DNA of 64,000 nt from Sodiomyces alkalinus F11 (taxonomy: Eukaryota; Ascomycota; Sordariomycetes; Glomerellales; Plectosphaerellaceae). Numbering within the stretch: the first letter of the stretch is position 1; the number at the start of each line of letters is the position of its first letter. This document shows, one piece after another, positions 46,189-58,630 of the stretch. The notes under the pieces were generated by a model. That model ran no database searches, was not told the origin of the DNA, and worked only from the letters and a program-made list of their open reading frames with translations. The position numbers and the translations under genes are program-made. The stretch covers positions 7,062,385 to 7,126,384 of the forward strand of contig NW_021167079.1 in NCBI RefSeq assembly GCF_003711515.1. The letters are read 5' to 3'.

Positions 46189-49100
46189 AATCCGAGGAGC
46201 GAGTCGAGGAGGTAGCTAGCACGTCCTGTACACGGCCGCATAATCCGAGGTCCAAGAAAGATGCCTTTGTCGTGAGCGCGTCGCACCTAGGCTATTTGCC
46301 GGAAATCTCGCCCAACTTCGTCGCTACCGCCGGATGCGCCGCCAATTCGCCTTGTTCCGCAAGCCAGCAGTACATCATCCGGAAAAATTACACCACACTG
46401 CTATGATTACCTGCGTTTTGCGGGCATGCATGTACATGAATAGGTACCAAATACATACTTTCGTACATACAACGTACGTCCATCCATCCGCCATGCCCTT
46501 GTCGCTCAGCATAAGGGATCCCGTCTCCTGTGCTGTGCCTCTCTCTGGCGTGAAGAGAAGGTCATGTGCAAGGCTTGGCGACACTTGCGGGCGTGCACCC
46601 TGCTCGGGGTTCAATAGTCCTGCTGGTTCAGGTAGATGAGAAGGGGAACCAAGGCAGTCTGAATTGAATGGTAAAACAAACGCATTTGCTTGGTACGGGA
46701 AAAACGGCATCGAACAATTGACTTCTCTACAAGAAGGGGATACGAAGGGGGGTAGAAAAGGGGTGTGGACGGGCAGGGCAAGTCCGCTGATGGACGAATG
46801 AAGCAGGGCGCCGAGGCGGAAATCAAACCAACGGGAACTAAAATAATAAGGAGCTTCCAGTTGTTGTCCGCCCGGCTGGGGATTTCGATGCAGTTCTGGC
46901 ATGTGCGAATGCGAAATACTTCTCGTCACCCCCCCCCAACCACAGAGGCGAGTTTGGGGGCTTGTAATTTCTTGCTTTGCCCTGTTTGCGAATAGCTGCA
47001 AGGTCATTCGATTTTCCGTTGTTGATGAAACGTGGGGGAAATCACGTCCTGGGCAAACGGGTGGGAACTTAGCTCGGCACCTACCTGCGGGTAAGTATAC
47101 TACCTATCTCGTGGTGGACTGGACCTTATCAAACATCGTGATCGATTCGTCCGTGGGCGATATGGCGGTGGATGGCGATGATTGTGATACAGCCTGCCAT
47201 AGGTAGGAGGGTCGCGGAGCCGAATACTTCGCATATTGAGGCAGCCGCCGACCATGACAACGTGACCTCGACCCCCGGCTATTCGCAAACCCACCAGTAA
47301 TGATTCATTGGAAAAGATTCTGGAGGTGATCATTAAACACACATCGCAACCCGGGAGTCGGAAAGCGAGTGCGCTGACAGGTTTCGGCCGGGTACGACGA
47401 AATGGGACGAGCGCGCAATTTCTTCGGCCCCAGGGGCTTTTGACAGTGGTCGGCGACGGAGATACACGAAGAGAAAGAGATAGATAGATACCTAGCGTGT
47501 CGCGAGATGAAATTGTCTTTGTCCGGCTGGGCTAATTACGCCATGTTAAACGTGGTCATGTCTTGACAGGCCTCGAGGAAGCAACGACGAGCGACATATT
47601 TCGTTATGGTTTGATTAGTGCCTATCGCAACATGTTGGTGGAACGCGGGACCTGCAGATTATCCGGCTCGCATGAGTTGGGGAAAATGAAGATCAGACAC
47701 GCTCCAGTGAGCAGATGACAACGGGCAGCTCATAATCACCATCACTCAGTCACCCCACGCATTGGGCACGGCAAGTGATTTGCGGAGGAAGAGCGCTGGC
47801 TGGTGGACGCTGACCGCTGGGAAATGGATACCTATCCCCAGGCCTTCCAGATGAGCCATTTCCGTTTGTCCTGTCGGGTTGTATCGTTTCGCCTTGTCTC
47901 ACCTCCTAACTCAGCCATTCTTTCCCGAATCTTTCTCTTCATCCCTTTCTTGCCTTTCTTCCCCGAGTCCTCGTGACACGTTTCTAGAAATCTGACACCA
48001 GGGTTCGATTGAGGGGTCGACAGGGGGAGGACAGAGTCACAGAATAAAAAGGACAGAGAAGACAAGACGGAAATTTCCCAATACGTCACACTGGATCCTT
48101 GGGCAACCAATCAAAGGCACGGTCACGCTTGTACCCGTCTATTTGGTTGGCTGTCAGCGTCCCGCGGTCTTGGCCTCAGCCCATTACTCAACCCCCGCAC
48201 TCTTCATCCCACGTACGGAGTTGGATGACAAGCTACGACAGGCCGACAGGCTGTTTCCGAGGAGGGGGGCACCCGCCCGATAACTACGACAGGTACGGAT
48301 AGGTAGTAAGCGGTGAGGGAACGGTGCGGATACTCTGGTGCCCTGCCTGCTTTGTCGTACGGCCAAGAGCGACAAAGAACATGAAAAGGAAAATAAATAG
48401 GAGTGATTGGACGGAGAGCAGAGCAACATACCTCGGACACCTGGAAGGATATGGAGTCCGAAAATCTTGACAAAATGCGGTCTGCGTGAAACGGGACCAG
48501 GGGTTCCCCTCTTTGCAGCTGGCTGTTGTTAATGGCGATACTTTGGTCGCCTGTTCTCCCTTTCATTAAATTATTTTGCCTTTTGTTTGCCCCATTTGCC
48601 GCGATGCAGTGGGATGCTGACTGGGGGCGGAGGGTCGGAATCATCGGCCAATGGAGGCCAAGCCTTGATCCGTTATCCTCTCTCTGGACCTGTGGGTAAG
48701 TTGGTCATTCATAAGTTCCTGATGAATTTACGGAGTACATGCTCTATGTAGGTAACGTAGCAGCTTTCGGAGCTCATCTCGGCATAACGGTCACCGTGAG
48801 GTGAGTACAGTATATATCTGTCCGTGCTATAATGTTAGGCCCCGGCATGCCGCCGGCGAATGAGAGTGGTGCCGGCGCCTACGCCGGCCCAGCTCCTCGG
48901 GTTCGCCTAATACACGTAAATTGCTCGTCCTTGGGCACGCACATGGACGGCTGGCGACGAAGACGCCACCCGGGACAAAGTTGGTCCATTATTCGCCCCG
49001 TGCGTAGTCCTGATTATGCCATGTACGATCCATGACATACATGATAACACACACAGTACATGTACATGTTGCGTGGGAGACATCGGAGTCTGCCTACGGT

Positions 49101-49949
49101 CACTATGCGCGGGAAAAGACGATGTTGCCTAAGAAAAAGGCAGGTTGTGCGTGGGAGCTGTCCAAACGGGAGGAAAAGAAAAAGGTCCCCTTTGGTGCCA
49201 AGGAATGACATATCAGTACGGACGGGCGACCAATCTCGCCTGCAGTGTCCTGGTCAGCTGGCGCTTTCACCATGCCCTGACAAGGATAAATTTAGGATGA
49301 TTCTGCGGTGAGTGATTGAGGGCATAGGCAAGCCACTCCCTAACCCTTTGGCCCTGTGCCGCTATGATCCCAGTCAACCAGCAGTCGGACGACCGCGGGC
49401 CGTCGAATTGCTGCCATGACAGTTGGCCTTCAAACGGACCCATATGAACCTTGGCCATGTATGTAAAAATGTAATTGAGCTTGGGTACGAAACATAGGGC
49501 TGTGCCTCGTAAGACGGGCGGACTAAGGCAGTATCCGCCAGAATGGAATGGGCTTACATGCTTTGTGCATTGGCGCTGGGCTTCAAACCCAGACAAGAAT
49601 TGACGATATTTTAGTCGGGACGATCAAGGGAAGAGCCGAGTTGGGTTCATTCGGGCTGCGTACCTAATACCTGATAAAGTTCTTCGAGCCTCGGCGTTGT
49701 TTATTTTCATCCTTTTAACTAGGCTATTGGCGGTATTTCGGCCCTGGAATTGATGGGAGCACGGGAATGCCGTCATTACCGGCCGTTGACAGGGCCTCTT
49801 TGTCGTCCAGTTCTAAGTTCCAAGGCCCTAACTTGGAATCAATGACATATTCGGCGAAGCGTCAAGACTGTGCAGTGACACGTCATCGACAGGGCAGCGA
49901 GGATGTTCGACTTGAATGGTAGATGTAATTGTAGAGTCTTTCAAGATAC

Positions 49950-49966
49950 AAAAAAAAAAAAAAAAA
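49950..49966. repeat. A17 homopolymer run
   Basis: An A-only run in the gene-free interval. No coding sequence, target-site duplication or source gene is visible that would mark a retroposed copy. Confidence 0.8.
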
Positions 49967-52900
49967 CTTTGTTTTGTTTCTGTTGCTGACCGAGAAGTAT
50001 ATGACCGGGAGGTTGGAAAATGGAGCAGCCACGCAGCAGAAAGACGCGCAAACAGTGAGTCAAGCTCGCAACGCCCTAGAAGACTAGCAAAAAAAAAAAA
50101 CCACCTCAGTTTCGTTTTCTTTCAACAATCTTTTCCCCGATCTATTTTATTTTATTTTTACTTCGGCCTCCTTTCCTAATTTGTGCCACAGCCAATAAAT
50201 TGCCGGTAGAAGCAAAACGTCCATAAGCCAAGGCACCATTATTCTCTTGGCGCACGGAGGTGTTGGTATCAAACAATGGCGCTTCACCGGGCTTATTATT
50301 ACCTGTGTGGTGTTTTGGCCTCAGGGCTTTGACTATTGGCCTCCACAATTCATTAGCATGACATTTCAGGCTGGGCAACATTGTAACACCGGCGACTGCA
50401 GGCCATCAATGCCACCCACAGAGACTGAGACGCGCAAACACTGATGCGCCGATTAGCGGTGTTATATGAGTCGACAAAGAGACACGCTTCCTGCCCTCCT
50501 GTTCGAGAAGGTGAAGCGTGATTAGCAGAGCCGCGTGGAGTGCGTCCCTATCGCGCGGAAGGTCGCAGATGATACGCCGGGATCCGGATGATCAGCAGGG
50601 TATTCCAAGCTAAGCTCGCAGGTATAGGGCTAATCTCCAAGCTACGCGTCCTGGGCTTGCATTGGTATTCACGTTCTACGCTCAATTCCCTGCTTGTTGA
50701 TCAGGAGAGAACCTGTAATCACGTAGTCCTGATGCTTGCGACGAATAATGGGGCAGTACGTTGTAAAGGGAGGTCTACGCTGTAAGGAAGCAAAGTTCGC
50801 AGAGATTACGGACATCTCGGATGAGTAAGGCTGTCTTGCTACGAAACAAGACAGTCTCCGTAGGTGGGAACCGTCGTTCAGTGTTCTTGTTCTACGTTTG
50901 TTCCCAGCATTGACTCGACAAACCAGGTGACAAATTGGCAGTGAAACGGAGGAGATAGAACCGCCAGCTTGATGAGGAACTTCTCCGTGTTGGCAGTCGA
51001 ATCCACAGGTGGGCGTCGGCCAAGCTATCACGGAAGCCGGACGACAGCGAAGGAAAGAAGGCAAACAACACTTGAAGACGAAACGATGCCGAGGACCCTG
51101 AATCACAAGGGTGTGACAGAAAGCGGAGCATGGACAACGTGCGATTGGGTTGGTCTGGCAGGTGATGATGAGATGGAGGAGCAGTCATTGGGCCTGCATG
51201 CAGACAACTTATTCGGAAAGACCTGATTACTTACACGTACTACACGTAGAAGACCGTGATACCATGTTCCTGGCTACCTCGCTGTGGCGTGCATCTATCT
51301 TGCCAGCTTTAGCTCCGGAGTACATAATAATGAAGATATCGGTATGGATTCTCCGCTCAGATACCTTTCAATTTAAACTAGAAGACGTCACGTCAGTCTG
51401 ACCTCACCACAGAAGGGCGGGAGATTGGAAATTAGGGATAGCGCCGCCCGTAAATTACAACGTAGGTACAACGTAATGCGGTATTCGGAGTTGTAACAAC
51501 GTGCCAACCGAATTGATGGGGAATGTGTCAGACCCTTCCAGTGGCAGGTCTTCGTAATTTAGCGCTTCGTGGATCTGCTCTACTCCATCCATACACTCCT
51601 TTACTGCTTACGTTATACAGGGAACACGGTTTTTACTAAGCTATAGGGTAAGGCCCCTTTTTCTTTCTTGGGGATCAACACCTTGTTTCTGTCCGGCTAT
51701 TCAGTACGATTTTCAGGCAGTTGATGTCGCAATTTCCCCAAGATATAATATAGCCCCTCCATATACGTTATATCCTTCGAAAGTAACGACAGGGAGGCAA
51801 AGACCGAGGTTCCCTGGGACACTACGGAGGAGGAAATCCTTCAAAATTTGCTCCCTAATCTTGAACCCCTGCCAAGTCGTCTGGTTGGTTAGGACGACAC
51901 ATGGCGAAGACGTCCCCTGGGTTCAATCGGGCACCGGCTCTTCTAAGCGGATGGCGGATGGCGGACGGGATGGAAATGTGCGATGTCCTGGTTCTCCCTA
52001 AACCTCTGCTGGCCGCTAGGAAGCCGTAGCGGTCTTTGACTACCGGCACCCAGTCAGAGAACGCGCTGCTGTTCACAGCCCCTTCTCTCCATCTCCACTG
52101 TCCACTGCCTCTGCCGCTGATCTCAAATGTGTCACTCTTCGAGGTGTCCCATACATCTGTTTCCTCCTGTTTCTGGCCGACTCTTTCTCCGTCTCTTGAT
52201 CCTTGTCAACGAATGGGTCAGACAACGATGCCTCTCTGTCCCTTGCGAAGTGCAAGATGACTACCCATAGCACACGCCGTACCCACGCTGCACAGTCGGG
52301 CGTCCTGTTACACGTGTACAAGGTTAGATATTCTGCTAAGCCCGACGTATTGTACCTACCTCCGTACTATGTCTTCAGGCTGTGTGCCAAGTTCAGTTCC
52401 TGTTCCTGGGCATTTATGTAGAAAGAGGGAACAAAGGGAAAAGAAAAAGAAGACAGCATGACAGAAACCGACAAGGCTCGCAAAAAATATCTTTTTAGTG
52501 GCTTGGTTACAGACGAGGTAGGAGCTCCATGATGTTTCCCACACCTCCCCGAGACCTCACTCCCTCAAAGCCCTTTTTACTTCGTAAGGTACTTCGTAAT
52601 TACTACCAAAGAAAAAAGGACGAGCTCTAAACCAGTCATCATCCGTTTCCGGGCCCCGCCTTTGCCTTTCTCTCCATGCGCCATGTTGATTTCCCCAAAT
52701 TCCAACTTTGGCATAGCTTTGCCGCCCTTGTGGTTGACTTGGCAAAACTCTTGGCTCGTTGCCCTTTCGTACCAAGTGGTACGAAAACATCCGTAGTGTA
52801 CATGCGCCCATGTATCTCTCAGCCTCTCAGGCAAGGCGATGGGTAAGGTGCCCTCGCCAACTCCGACGAGTTCGGTAGTACGAAGTCATTGTACCCTCGT

Positions 52901-54260
52901 ACGTACTTGGGGAGGGTTTGTAGGTACCTATTCCGTACCTTCTAGTGGAGGGCTTTTGAAAGGGAGTCGGTCTCTCGGTGCAATGCCGACACCCACGCAC
53001 GCCCTGGCCCACCCCGCTCCTAGTACGAAGTATGAATATTGGTACTTCGTCTTATTAGGTATCCATGGTTTTATACCTAAGGGATTTACCATAGTGCCTA
53101 CAAAGGTACGGAGTCACTACATGCCTTCTGTATAGCAACTTGGCAGATGTACATCGTTCCGCCCAGCAAGAGCAACCCACCTGCCAGTATGGACGTACGA
53201 AGAATGATGTACCTCACCTCAACCTAAGGTACCTAAGGCAGGTAACCAACACCCCCCCTACCCCCATACTTTTCTTACGTTGTACACCATACCATCCCTG
53301 GCTTCACCCCTCCCCCTGCTATGTCCCCTTTCTGACTTCGTACTTCGTACACTCGCGCTTTTTTTCTTCCCACTCCCTTAACTCGGCGCTTTCTGGTCCC
53401 AACATCCGGCACTGGCACTCCCATATGATCCATCCACTCGATTGCGATTGATTGATTGCTTGATTGATTTGACATTGCCTTTCAGCTCTCCTCTCTTCTC
53501 CTTTCAACTCTGGCTGTTCTTCCCACTGTCTACTTTCTTCCCACCCTCCCGCTATATTTACTTCGATCCAGTTCCCACGTTCCTGTCTTTGCCCTAAGAC
53601 TTCATGAACATCAGCAAATATTTAGGGGCCCTTTTTTCTCTTTCCTCTTTTTTTTTGCCCCCCTCTGCTTCTTTCCTATTATCCGGCCTCTTACTTAGGC
53701 GTACACTATTCCACTAGGCTGGGCCGCTGCGACAACGGCATCTGCCACCCAGAGCTTATTAAGACCCTGGCTGCGGTCAATACTGCCTCCAAGACTCACC
53801 CTCCATCAACTTTCAACCCATTTCCTTCGCACCCGCTTTGCGCACATACTATTACAACACAACCGCCAACCTCAAGCTTCCGGCTCGTTCCCCAGAGCTT
53901 TTTCAACCCTGACCTTAAAAAGTACCATCACGACAAGGGACCAGCGACGACGGCCAAACATCGAGAGTACATCATTGGGTCTTGGTACTCCTGATTGTGA
54001 AGGGTGCGACTCGTTGGACCTGAATTCTCACCAGCCAGCCAGTCCCTGGCTTTCCAGGTCCAGCGCCTTGCATATCCGATTTGCAGTTTCCCTAGAGGCA
54101 TCCTTGCTTTTGTGCTGTGCGCCGCGCATCACCCGCAGAACCGCCCCTTGCGCCCAAAAATTCCGTTTTCTTGCAGCACGCATCCCAGATCCAGGGAAAC
54201 GAGCCCGTCTTGTTTTTGCCTCGATCAGCGGCGCACGAACAAGGGCCTAGGACTTTGTAC

Positions 54261-54300
54261 ACTGCACTGCACTGCACTGCACCGCACCGCGCCGCGCCGT
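54261..54300. repeat. Pentamer array (ACTGC)4(ACCGC)2(GCCGC)
   Basis: Eight pentamers that change stepwise from ACTGC to ACCGC to GCCGC/GCCGT, in the probable leader region of the PLC gene. Confidence 0.85.
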
Positions 54301-54708
54301 ACCATCGAGAGGGAACAACACCACTGCAGCCGTTTTGGTTTTGGGGAGGCCTGTGAGCGAAACAACACAACCCTGGCCTACCACCACCCGACTATTGCAT
54401 TTGCCAATGCTTAGGCCCATTTTCCCCAGCTTGGAGAGCTACCCAAACCAGACACCTGCATACCCATCTGTGCCTCTGGCTGCCACCTCATAACTTTTCT
54501 ACCGGGGGGGCCGACTCTCATCACCCCCAACTGACCATCAGACCGCACACAAACCACACAGAGAGAGAGGCAGGCCCCTGGTCGATTTCCCAGCGGTCAA
54601 AGCCAGGCATTCAACTCGACCGGGACTATCCTCCGCCCGCAATTGGCCCCCGACAGTTTCCCCTGTCGAGTTGACAAACACCCCGGCCGCCGCCCTGCCC
54701 TGCCTGCT

Positions 54709-54750
54709 GGTACAGGTACAAGTACAGGTACAGGTACAGGTACAGGTACC
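54709..54750. repeat. (GGTACA)7 hexamer array
   Basis: Seven GGTACA units with one AGTACA variant, ending GGTACC, in the probable upstream or leader region of the PLC gene. Confidence 0.85.
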
Positions 54751-55083
54751 ACTCGCATCTTACATCTTATTACCACCTCCCTCTCTCCTATTAGTCCGCA
54801 GTCCACTCTCCCCAGCTTTGCGCCGCACCAATCCGGCCGCCAGCCAGACGGACCCCATCTCTTGCAGGTTACATACTCTGCCTCTCAGGATCCCTGATAT
54901 ATCGCGTCGTGTAAGCCATCTCACACGACCTGACTTGTGCGCCGTTTTACCCCTCGGGATCGTCTGTCTCTCTTGCGCAAGCCACCCCACCCCCCACACC
55001 CTCACGCCCCCCTTCCTCTTCTCACACAATTCATTTCGAATATCATCTGTTGAGAGCCGTTTTGCAAGGCCAACCAGTCAAGG

Positions 55084-55292
55084 ATGCCGTCATCAACCCG
55101 CCTCGCATACTCCATAAACGCATGATCAAGCCCCTGTACTTCTCCTGGGGGAACCTCGCAGGACGCTCCCTCAGTAGCAGCCTGGTACTCTCTATATCAC
55201 CATCACAATGTCCACTAGCACTTCTCTACAGCATCGCCCTTCAATTCCTTCTCCAGCTCCTTCATCCTCCTCGTCGGGTAACCGGACTATGA
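55084..55292 (+). promoter_or_regulatory. Two upstream open reading frames before the PLC start codon
   Basis: A 13-codon frame starts at ATG 55084 and stops at TGA 55123-55125. That stop overlaps the ATG of a second frame (55122-55124). The second frame runs 56 codons and ends at 55292, beyond the PLC ATG at 55208 and in a different frame. If the mRNA includes this leader unspliced, the arrangement should lower initiation at the main start. Whether the transcript begins upstream is not shown by the sequence. Confidence 0.45.
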
Positions 55293-58200
55293 CCCCGCAG
55301 ACCGTCGAACGGAGGTACTCACGTCCGACTTCGGTTCAAACCAACAATCTCAACAATACCTCAACTCACAACCAGCAGCCCTCCATGCCCGGTTCAGCTA
55401 TCAGCGCCTCATCGGCCACCTCCAGCTCGAGGCAGGGGTCGCCGCTGATGTCTCCCGATGCTACCGCCGTCATGACCAGCAGCAGCTCGGTTCAGCCCTC
55501 CCCCGAGCCTCTCCGGGGCCAAGACTTTGACGACGCTACCCCTTCGGGATCCTTTCAACTGCCCGAGTCGCTATTATGCAGGAGGACAAGCAACACCTCC
55601 TTGCCACAGAGCCTGAGCAGTACCGCCCCTAGCGCAGTGGAGCCTCTCCCCGCCAAAAGCGGCGGCTTGATCAGGCGGCTGTCCAACCGGGCAGCTAGGC
55701 CATTTACCAGGCGCAGACCGTCGTCTGCCGCCTCCACCAGTAGGGACGGCAGTGTCGGCCCTGGCATGCTCCGCCGGAGGAGCGACAGTAATGCCACGGC
55801 GCCGCCCGAGTTCCCTCTTGTGCCGACCGACTCCGAAGACGAGTCCATCTACGAACCTGATGAGTGCCGATCGCAATTGACCTTTGACGGGTCCCTCAAG
55901 GAGTCACCCTCGAACAGCACTCCCGCCTCGGTGGCCGGCTCAACCCCTTCAGGCAACGCCACCGCTGGTCCCGTGATACCCTTCCAGCTTCTGAAGGGGA
56001 CGTGGATCAGGAAAGTCTCCAAGAAGAACCGTGCCAAGCGTTTTGTCTTGGTGCTCGAGCCCGATGCAGCCAGGATCTCTTGGGACAAGTCCCGTCCTCA
56101 CAAGTGTCTTTATATTGACGACATCAAAGAAATCAGGACTGGCACCGACATCCGCCAGTATCGGTTGGACTTTGGCGTCCCGGAGTCGGAAGAGAGCCGC
56201 TGGTTCTCCGTCCTGTACGCCGTCCCGGACAAGTCGAAGAGCAAGATGATGCACCTGGTTGCCGACGACGCGAGCGTATTCTCCAACTGGGTCACCACAC
56301 TAGAAGCCATCTCGAAACATCGGCAGGACCTCATGGCATCGCTCATGGCCTTTAACGACCGGGCCATCCGAGACTACTGGCGCAGCGAGATGGCAAAGCA
56401 GTTTGCCGATAAGCCCCACTCGCCGGACGAGGAGGAGCTTGACTACGAAGGCGTCCAGAATGTCTGCCGCAAGCTGCATATCCACGCCTCGCCGAGCCAG
56501 CTCTTTGCCAAGTTCCACGCTGCCGACGCCACCAAGACGGGCCGGCTGAACTACTTCGAGTTCCAGTCGTTTGTGGGGTTCATGAAGCGAAGAGACGACA
56601 TTCGGAGCTTATACCAGTCACTCGCGGAGAACCCAGAGGCTGGTCTCAGCCTGGACGAGTTCCTCAGCTTTCTGCGCGACGTCCAAGGCGAGGACATCGA
56701 GACAGACCTCCCTGCGTGGGAGGCCATATACGCCAAGCTTTCCCGCAAGTTCAGGCCGAGAGACGCAGAGCGCTCCGGCGCCATCGCCCACTCCGACAGT
56801 CCTAGGATGAACGACGCGGCGTTCGCGGCCTACTTGACGTCGACTTTCAACCTGCCACTGAAGACGGAGCCGAAAGAATATACATTGGACCGGCCCATTA
56901 ACGAATATTTCATCTCCAGCTCCCATAACACCTATCTCCTCGGGCGACAGGTTGCCGGCCTGTCGAGCGTCGAGGGTTACATCGCGGCCCTCGCTCGTGG
57001 CTGCCGCTGCGTGGAAGTTGACTGCTGGAACGGCGCCGACGGCCAACCCACAGTCAATCACGGCCGGACGCTGACCACCTCGATCAGCTTCCAGGAGACC
57101 ATGACCACCATTAACAAATACGCCTTCGTCAAGACACATTATCCGCTGTGGATCTCTCTCGAGGTACACTGCAACCCGCAACAGCAGGCCATCATGTCTC
57201 GCATCATGAAGGAGACGTTCGGGTCGCGCCTCGTCACGGAGCCCCTGGACCCGTCTTCCGACAAGCTTCCGTCTCCCGAGCAGCTCAAAGACCGCATTTT
57301 GATCAAGGTCAAGAAGCCTCAACTGAAAGAGGAGCCCAAGGCACCCGAGCCAGGCCGCCGACGTGGGAACAGCCTGACCTCGCCCTACAGCAAACCCATC
57401 CAGCTCGACAACGCGCTGATTCCGCCGCTGTCGCTGCCGCAGAGCCCCCTCCTCGGGCCCAGCACCTCTTCTCGTCGGCTGGTCGGCAAAACTCGCGTCA
57501 ACACCATCACCGAGGGCGAAGTGAAGGAGACACTAAGCAGCAGCAGCACCAGCGACAACGACAGCGCCGGCGAGAGAGTGCCCGCGAGACGGTCGTCCAA
57601 CAAGACGGTCAAGGTGCTCGGCGATCTCGGGGTATACTGTGCGGGGGTCAAATTTCGGGGATTCGACACGCCCGATGCCAAGGCGTACAACCACATCTTC
57701 TCTTTCATGGAGTCGAGCTTCGAGAAGCACGGCAAGCCGAAGGAGGCGAAACACGCCATGGATCGTCACAATATGCGCTACCTGATGCGGGTGTACCCGG
57801 ACGGGATTCGCTACACGTCGACCAACTTCGATCCCCTCCACTACTGGCGAAGAGGAGTTCAGATGGCGGCGCTCAACTGGCAGACGTTCGACTCGGGCAT
57901 GCAGATCAACCAAGCCATGTTCGACAGCGGCACCGACCGATCCGGGTACGTGCTGAAGCCCAGCGAGCTGCGCGAGATCCAGGTCATGCCCGAGGGATGG
58001 TCGGGCAAGCGCGAGCGCAAGGAAGTCAGCTTCAGCATCGGGGTCATTTCGGCGCAGCAGCTGATGCGGCCCAACGGCATGCCGGCCAACCGGACGGTGG
58101 ACCCTTACGTCGAGGTGGAGGTGTTCCACGCGAACGACAAGAGGAACAAGAAGGAGGCGGACCCGACGGTGTCGCTGGCCACGGACAGCCCGCTCAAGTA

Positions 58201-58630
58201 CCGAACGCGGGTGATCCGGGAGAACGGCTTCAACCCGGCCTTCAACGACAGGTTCGATTTCCGGGTCACGACCAAGTACCCTGACCTCATCTTCGTGCGG
58301 TGGTCGGTCAAGCTGTCGCACAACGGCGAGGCCTACAACGAGAAACCGCCGGTGGCGACGTTTACGGCCAAGCTGAGCGGGCTGAAGGCCGGCTACCGGA
58401 CGCTGCCCCTGTTCGACCACAACGGCGAGCAGTACCTCTTCTCGACGCTCTTCTGCAACATCAAGATGGGACCCGTCAACAGCGTCCTCCTCGACTGCCC
58501 TGGCGATCAGCCGGATACCAGCGGTAAGCTTCGGGGTCTCGGTCGCACCATCACCAGATTCAACCGACCCAACAACGTCAGCCCGAAGTCGAGCCTGGAT
58601 AGGTCGAGCTTTGAGAGCCCTCAGCCATGA
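55208..58630 (+). CDS. Phosphoinositide-specific phospholipase C (delta-like)
   Basis: A single uninterrupted frame of 1140 residues. Residues 1 to about 250 are Ser/Pro-rich and disordered. A PH domain lies at about 258-370 (LLKGTWIRKVSKKNRAKRF). An EF-hand region follows at about 407-495. The catalytic X box starts near 565 with SSSHNTYLLG (H573); NHGRTL holds the second catalytic H618, and CVEVDCWNG supplies the Ca2+ ligands E603 and D605. A linker of about 95 residues precedes the Y box, at about 799-928 (YMRVYPDGIR-like segment, NWQTFDSGMQ). A C2 domain covers about 937-1090 (VDPYVEVEV). This is the full PH-EF-X-Y-C2 order of delta-type enzymes, which cleave PIP2 to IP3 and diacylglycerol at the plasma membrane. 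All key residues are present. It resembles fungal plc-1 genes; several paralogues exist, so no symbol is given. Confidence 0.95.
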   Translation: MSTSTSLQHRPSIPSPAPSSSSSGNRTMTPQTVERRYSRPTSVQTNNLNNTSTHNQQPSMPGSAISASSATSSSRQGSPLMSPDATAVMTSSSSVQPSPEPLRGQDFDDATPSGSFQLPESLLCRRTSNTSLPQSLSSTAPSAVEPLPAKSGGLIRRLSNRAARPFTRRRPSSAASTSRDGSVGPGMLRRRSDSNATAPPEFPLVPTDSEDESIYEPDECRSQLTFDGSLKESPSNSTPASVAGSTPSGNATAGPVIPFQLLKGTWIRKVSKKNRAKRFVLVLEPDAARISWDKSRPHKCLYIDDIKEIRTGTDIRQYRLDFGVPESEESRWFSVLYAVPDKSKSKMMHLVADDASVFSNWVTTLEAISKHRQDLMASLMAFNDRAIRDYWRSEMAKQFADKPHSPDEEELDYEGVQNVCRKLHIHASPSQLFAKFHAADATKTGRLNYFEFQSFVGFMKRRDDIRSLYQSLAENPEAGLSLDEFLSFLRDVQGEDIETDLPAWEAIYAKLSRKFRPRDAERSGAIAHSDSPRMNDAAFAAYLTSTFNLPLKTEPKEYTLDRPINEYFISSSHNTYLLGRQVAGLSSVEGYIAALARGCRCVEVDCWNGADGQPTVNHGRTLTTSISFQETMTTINKYAFVKTHYPLWISLEVHCNPQQQAIMSRIMKETFGSRLVTEPLDPSSDKLPSPEQLKDRILIKVKKPQLKEEPKAPEPGRRRGNSLTSPYSKPIQLDNALIPPLSLPQSPLLGPSTSSRRLVGKTRVNTITEGEVKETLSSSSTSDNDSAGERVPARRSSNKTVKVLGDLGVYCAGVKFRGFDTPDAKAYNHIFSFMESSFEKHGKPKEAKHAMDRHNMRYLMRVYPDGIRYTSTNFDPLHYWRRGVQMAALNWQTFDSGMQINQAMFDSGTDRSGYVLKPSELREIQVMPEGWSGKRERKEVSFSIGVISAQQLMRPNGMPANRTVDPYVEVEVFHANDKRNKKEADPTVSLATDSPLKYRTRVIRENGFNPAFNDRFDFRVTTKYPDLIFVRWSVKLSHNGEAYNEKPPVATFTAKLSGLKAGYRTLPLFDHNGEQYLFSTLFCNIKMGPVNSVLLDCPGDQPDTSGKLRGLGRTITRFNRPNNVSPKSSLDRSSFESPQP

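Larger units (their letters stand above)
32541..55207. other. About 22.7 kb region with no supportable gene
   Basis: From the stop of the membrane protein gene to the start of the PLC gene, I find no reading frame with domain motifs, consistent codon bias and splice structure. No rRNA, tRNA or transposon coding sequence was recognised. Base composition is mixed rather than AT-rich, so it does not look like RIP-mutated repeats or an AT-rich centromere. The interval is instead full of short tandem arrays, homopolymer runs and short GTAC/GGTACC palindromes, annotated separately. Possible contents are long non-coding RNAs, long leaders or regulatory DNA for the flanking genes, or decayed sequence. 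Two small candidate coding segments (34942-35037 and 38482-38616) are listed as findings only. Confidence 0.6.

Noticed and set aside
46375..47007. A 210-codon minus-strand frame beginning with ATG, the longest in the gene-free interval
   Set aside because: No domain motif, no clear codon bias and low-complexity stretches. A frame of this length is mildly unlikely by chance but not impossible over 22 kb and six frames.
49555..49585. CTGGGCTTCAAACCCAG, which resembles a tRNA T-arm
   Set aside because: The loop register does not fit TTCRA, and no acceptor stem, D-arm or anticodon arm surrounds it.
32541..55207. Gene-free interval as a centromere or RIP-silenced repeat block
   Set aside because: Base composition is not AT-rich and the sequence is not built of long mutated repeats.
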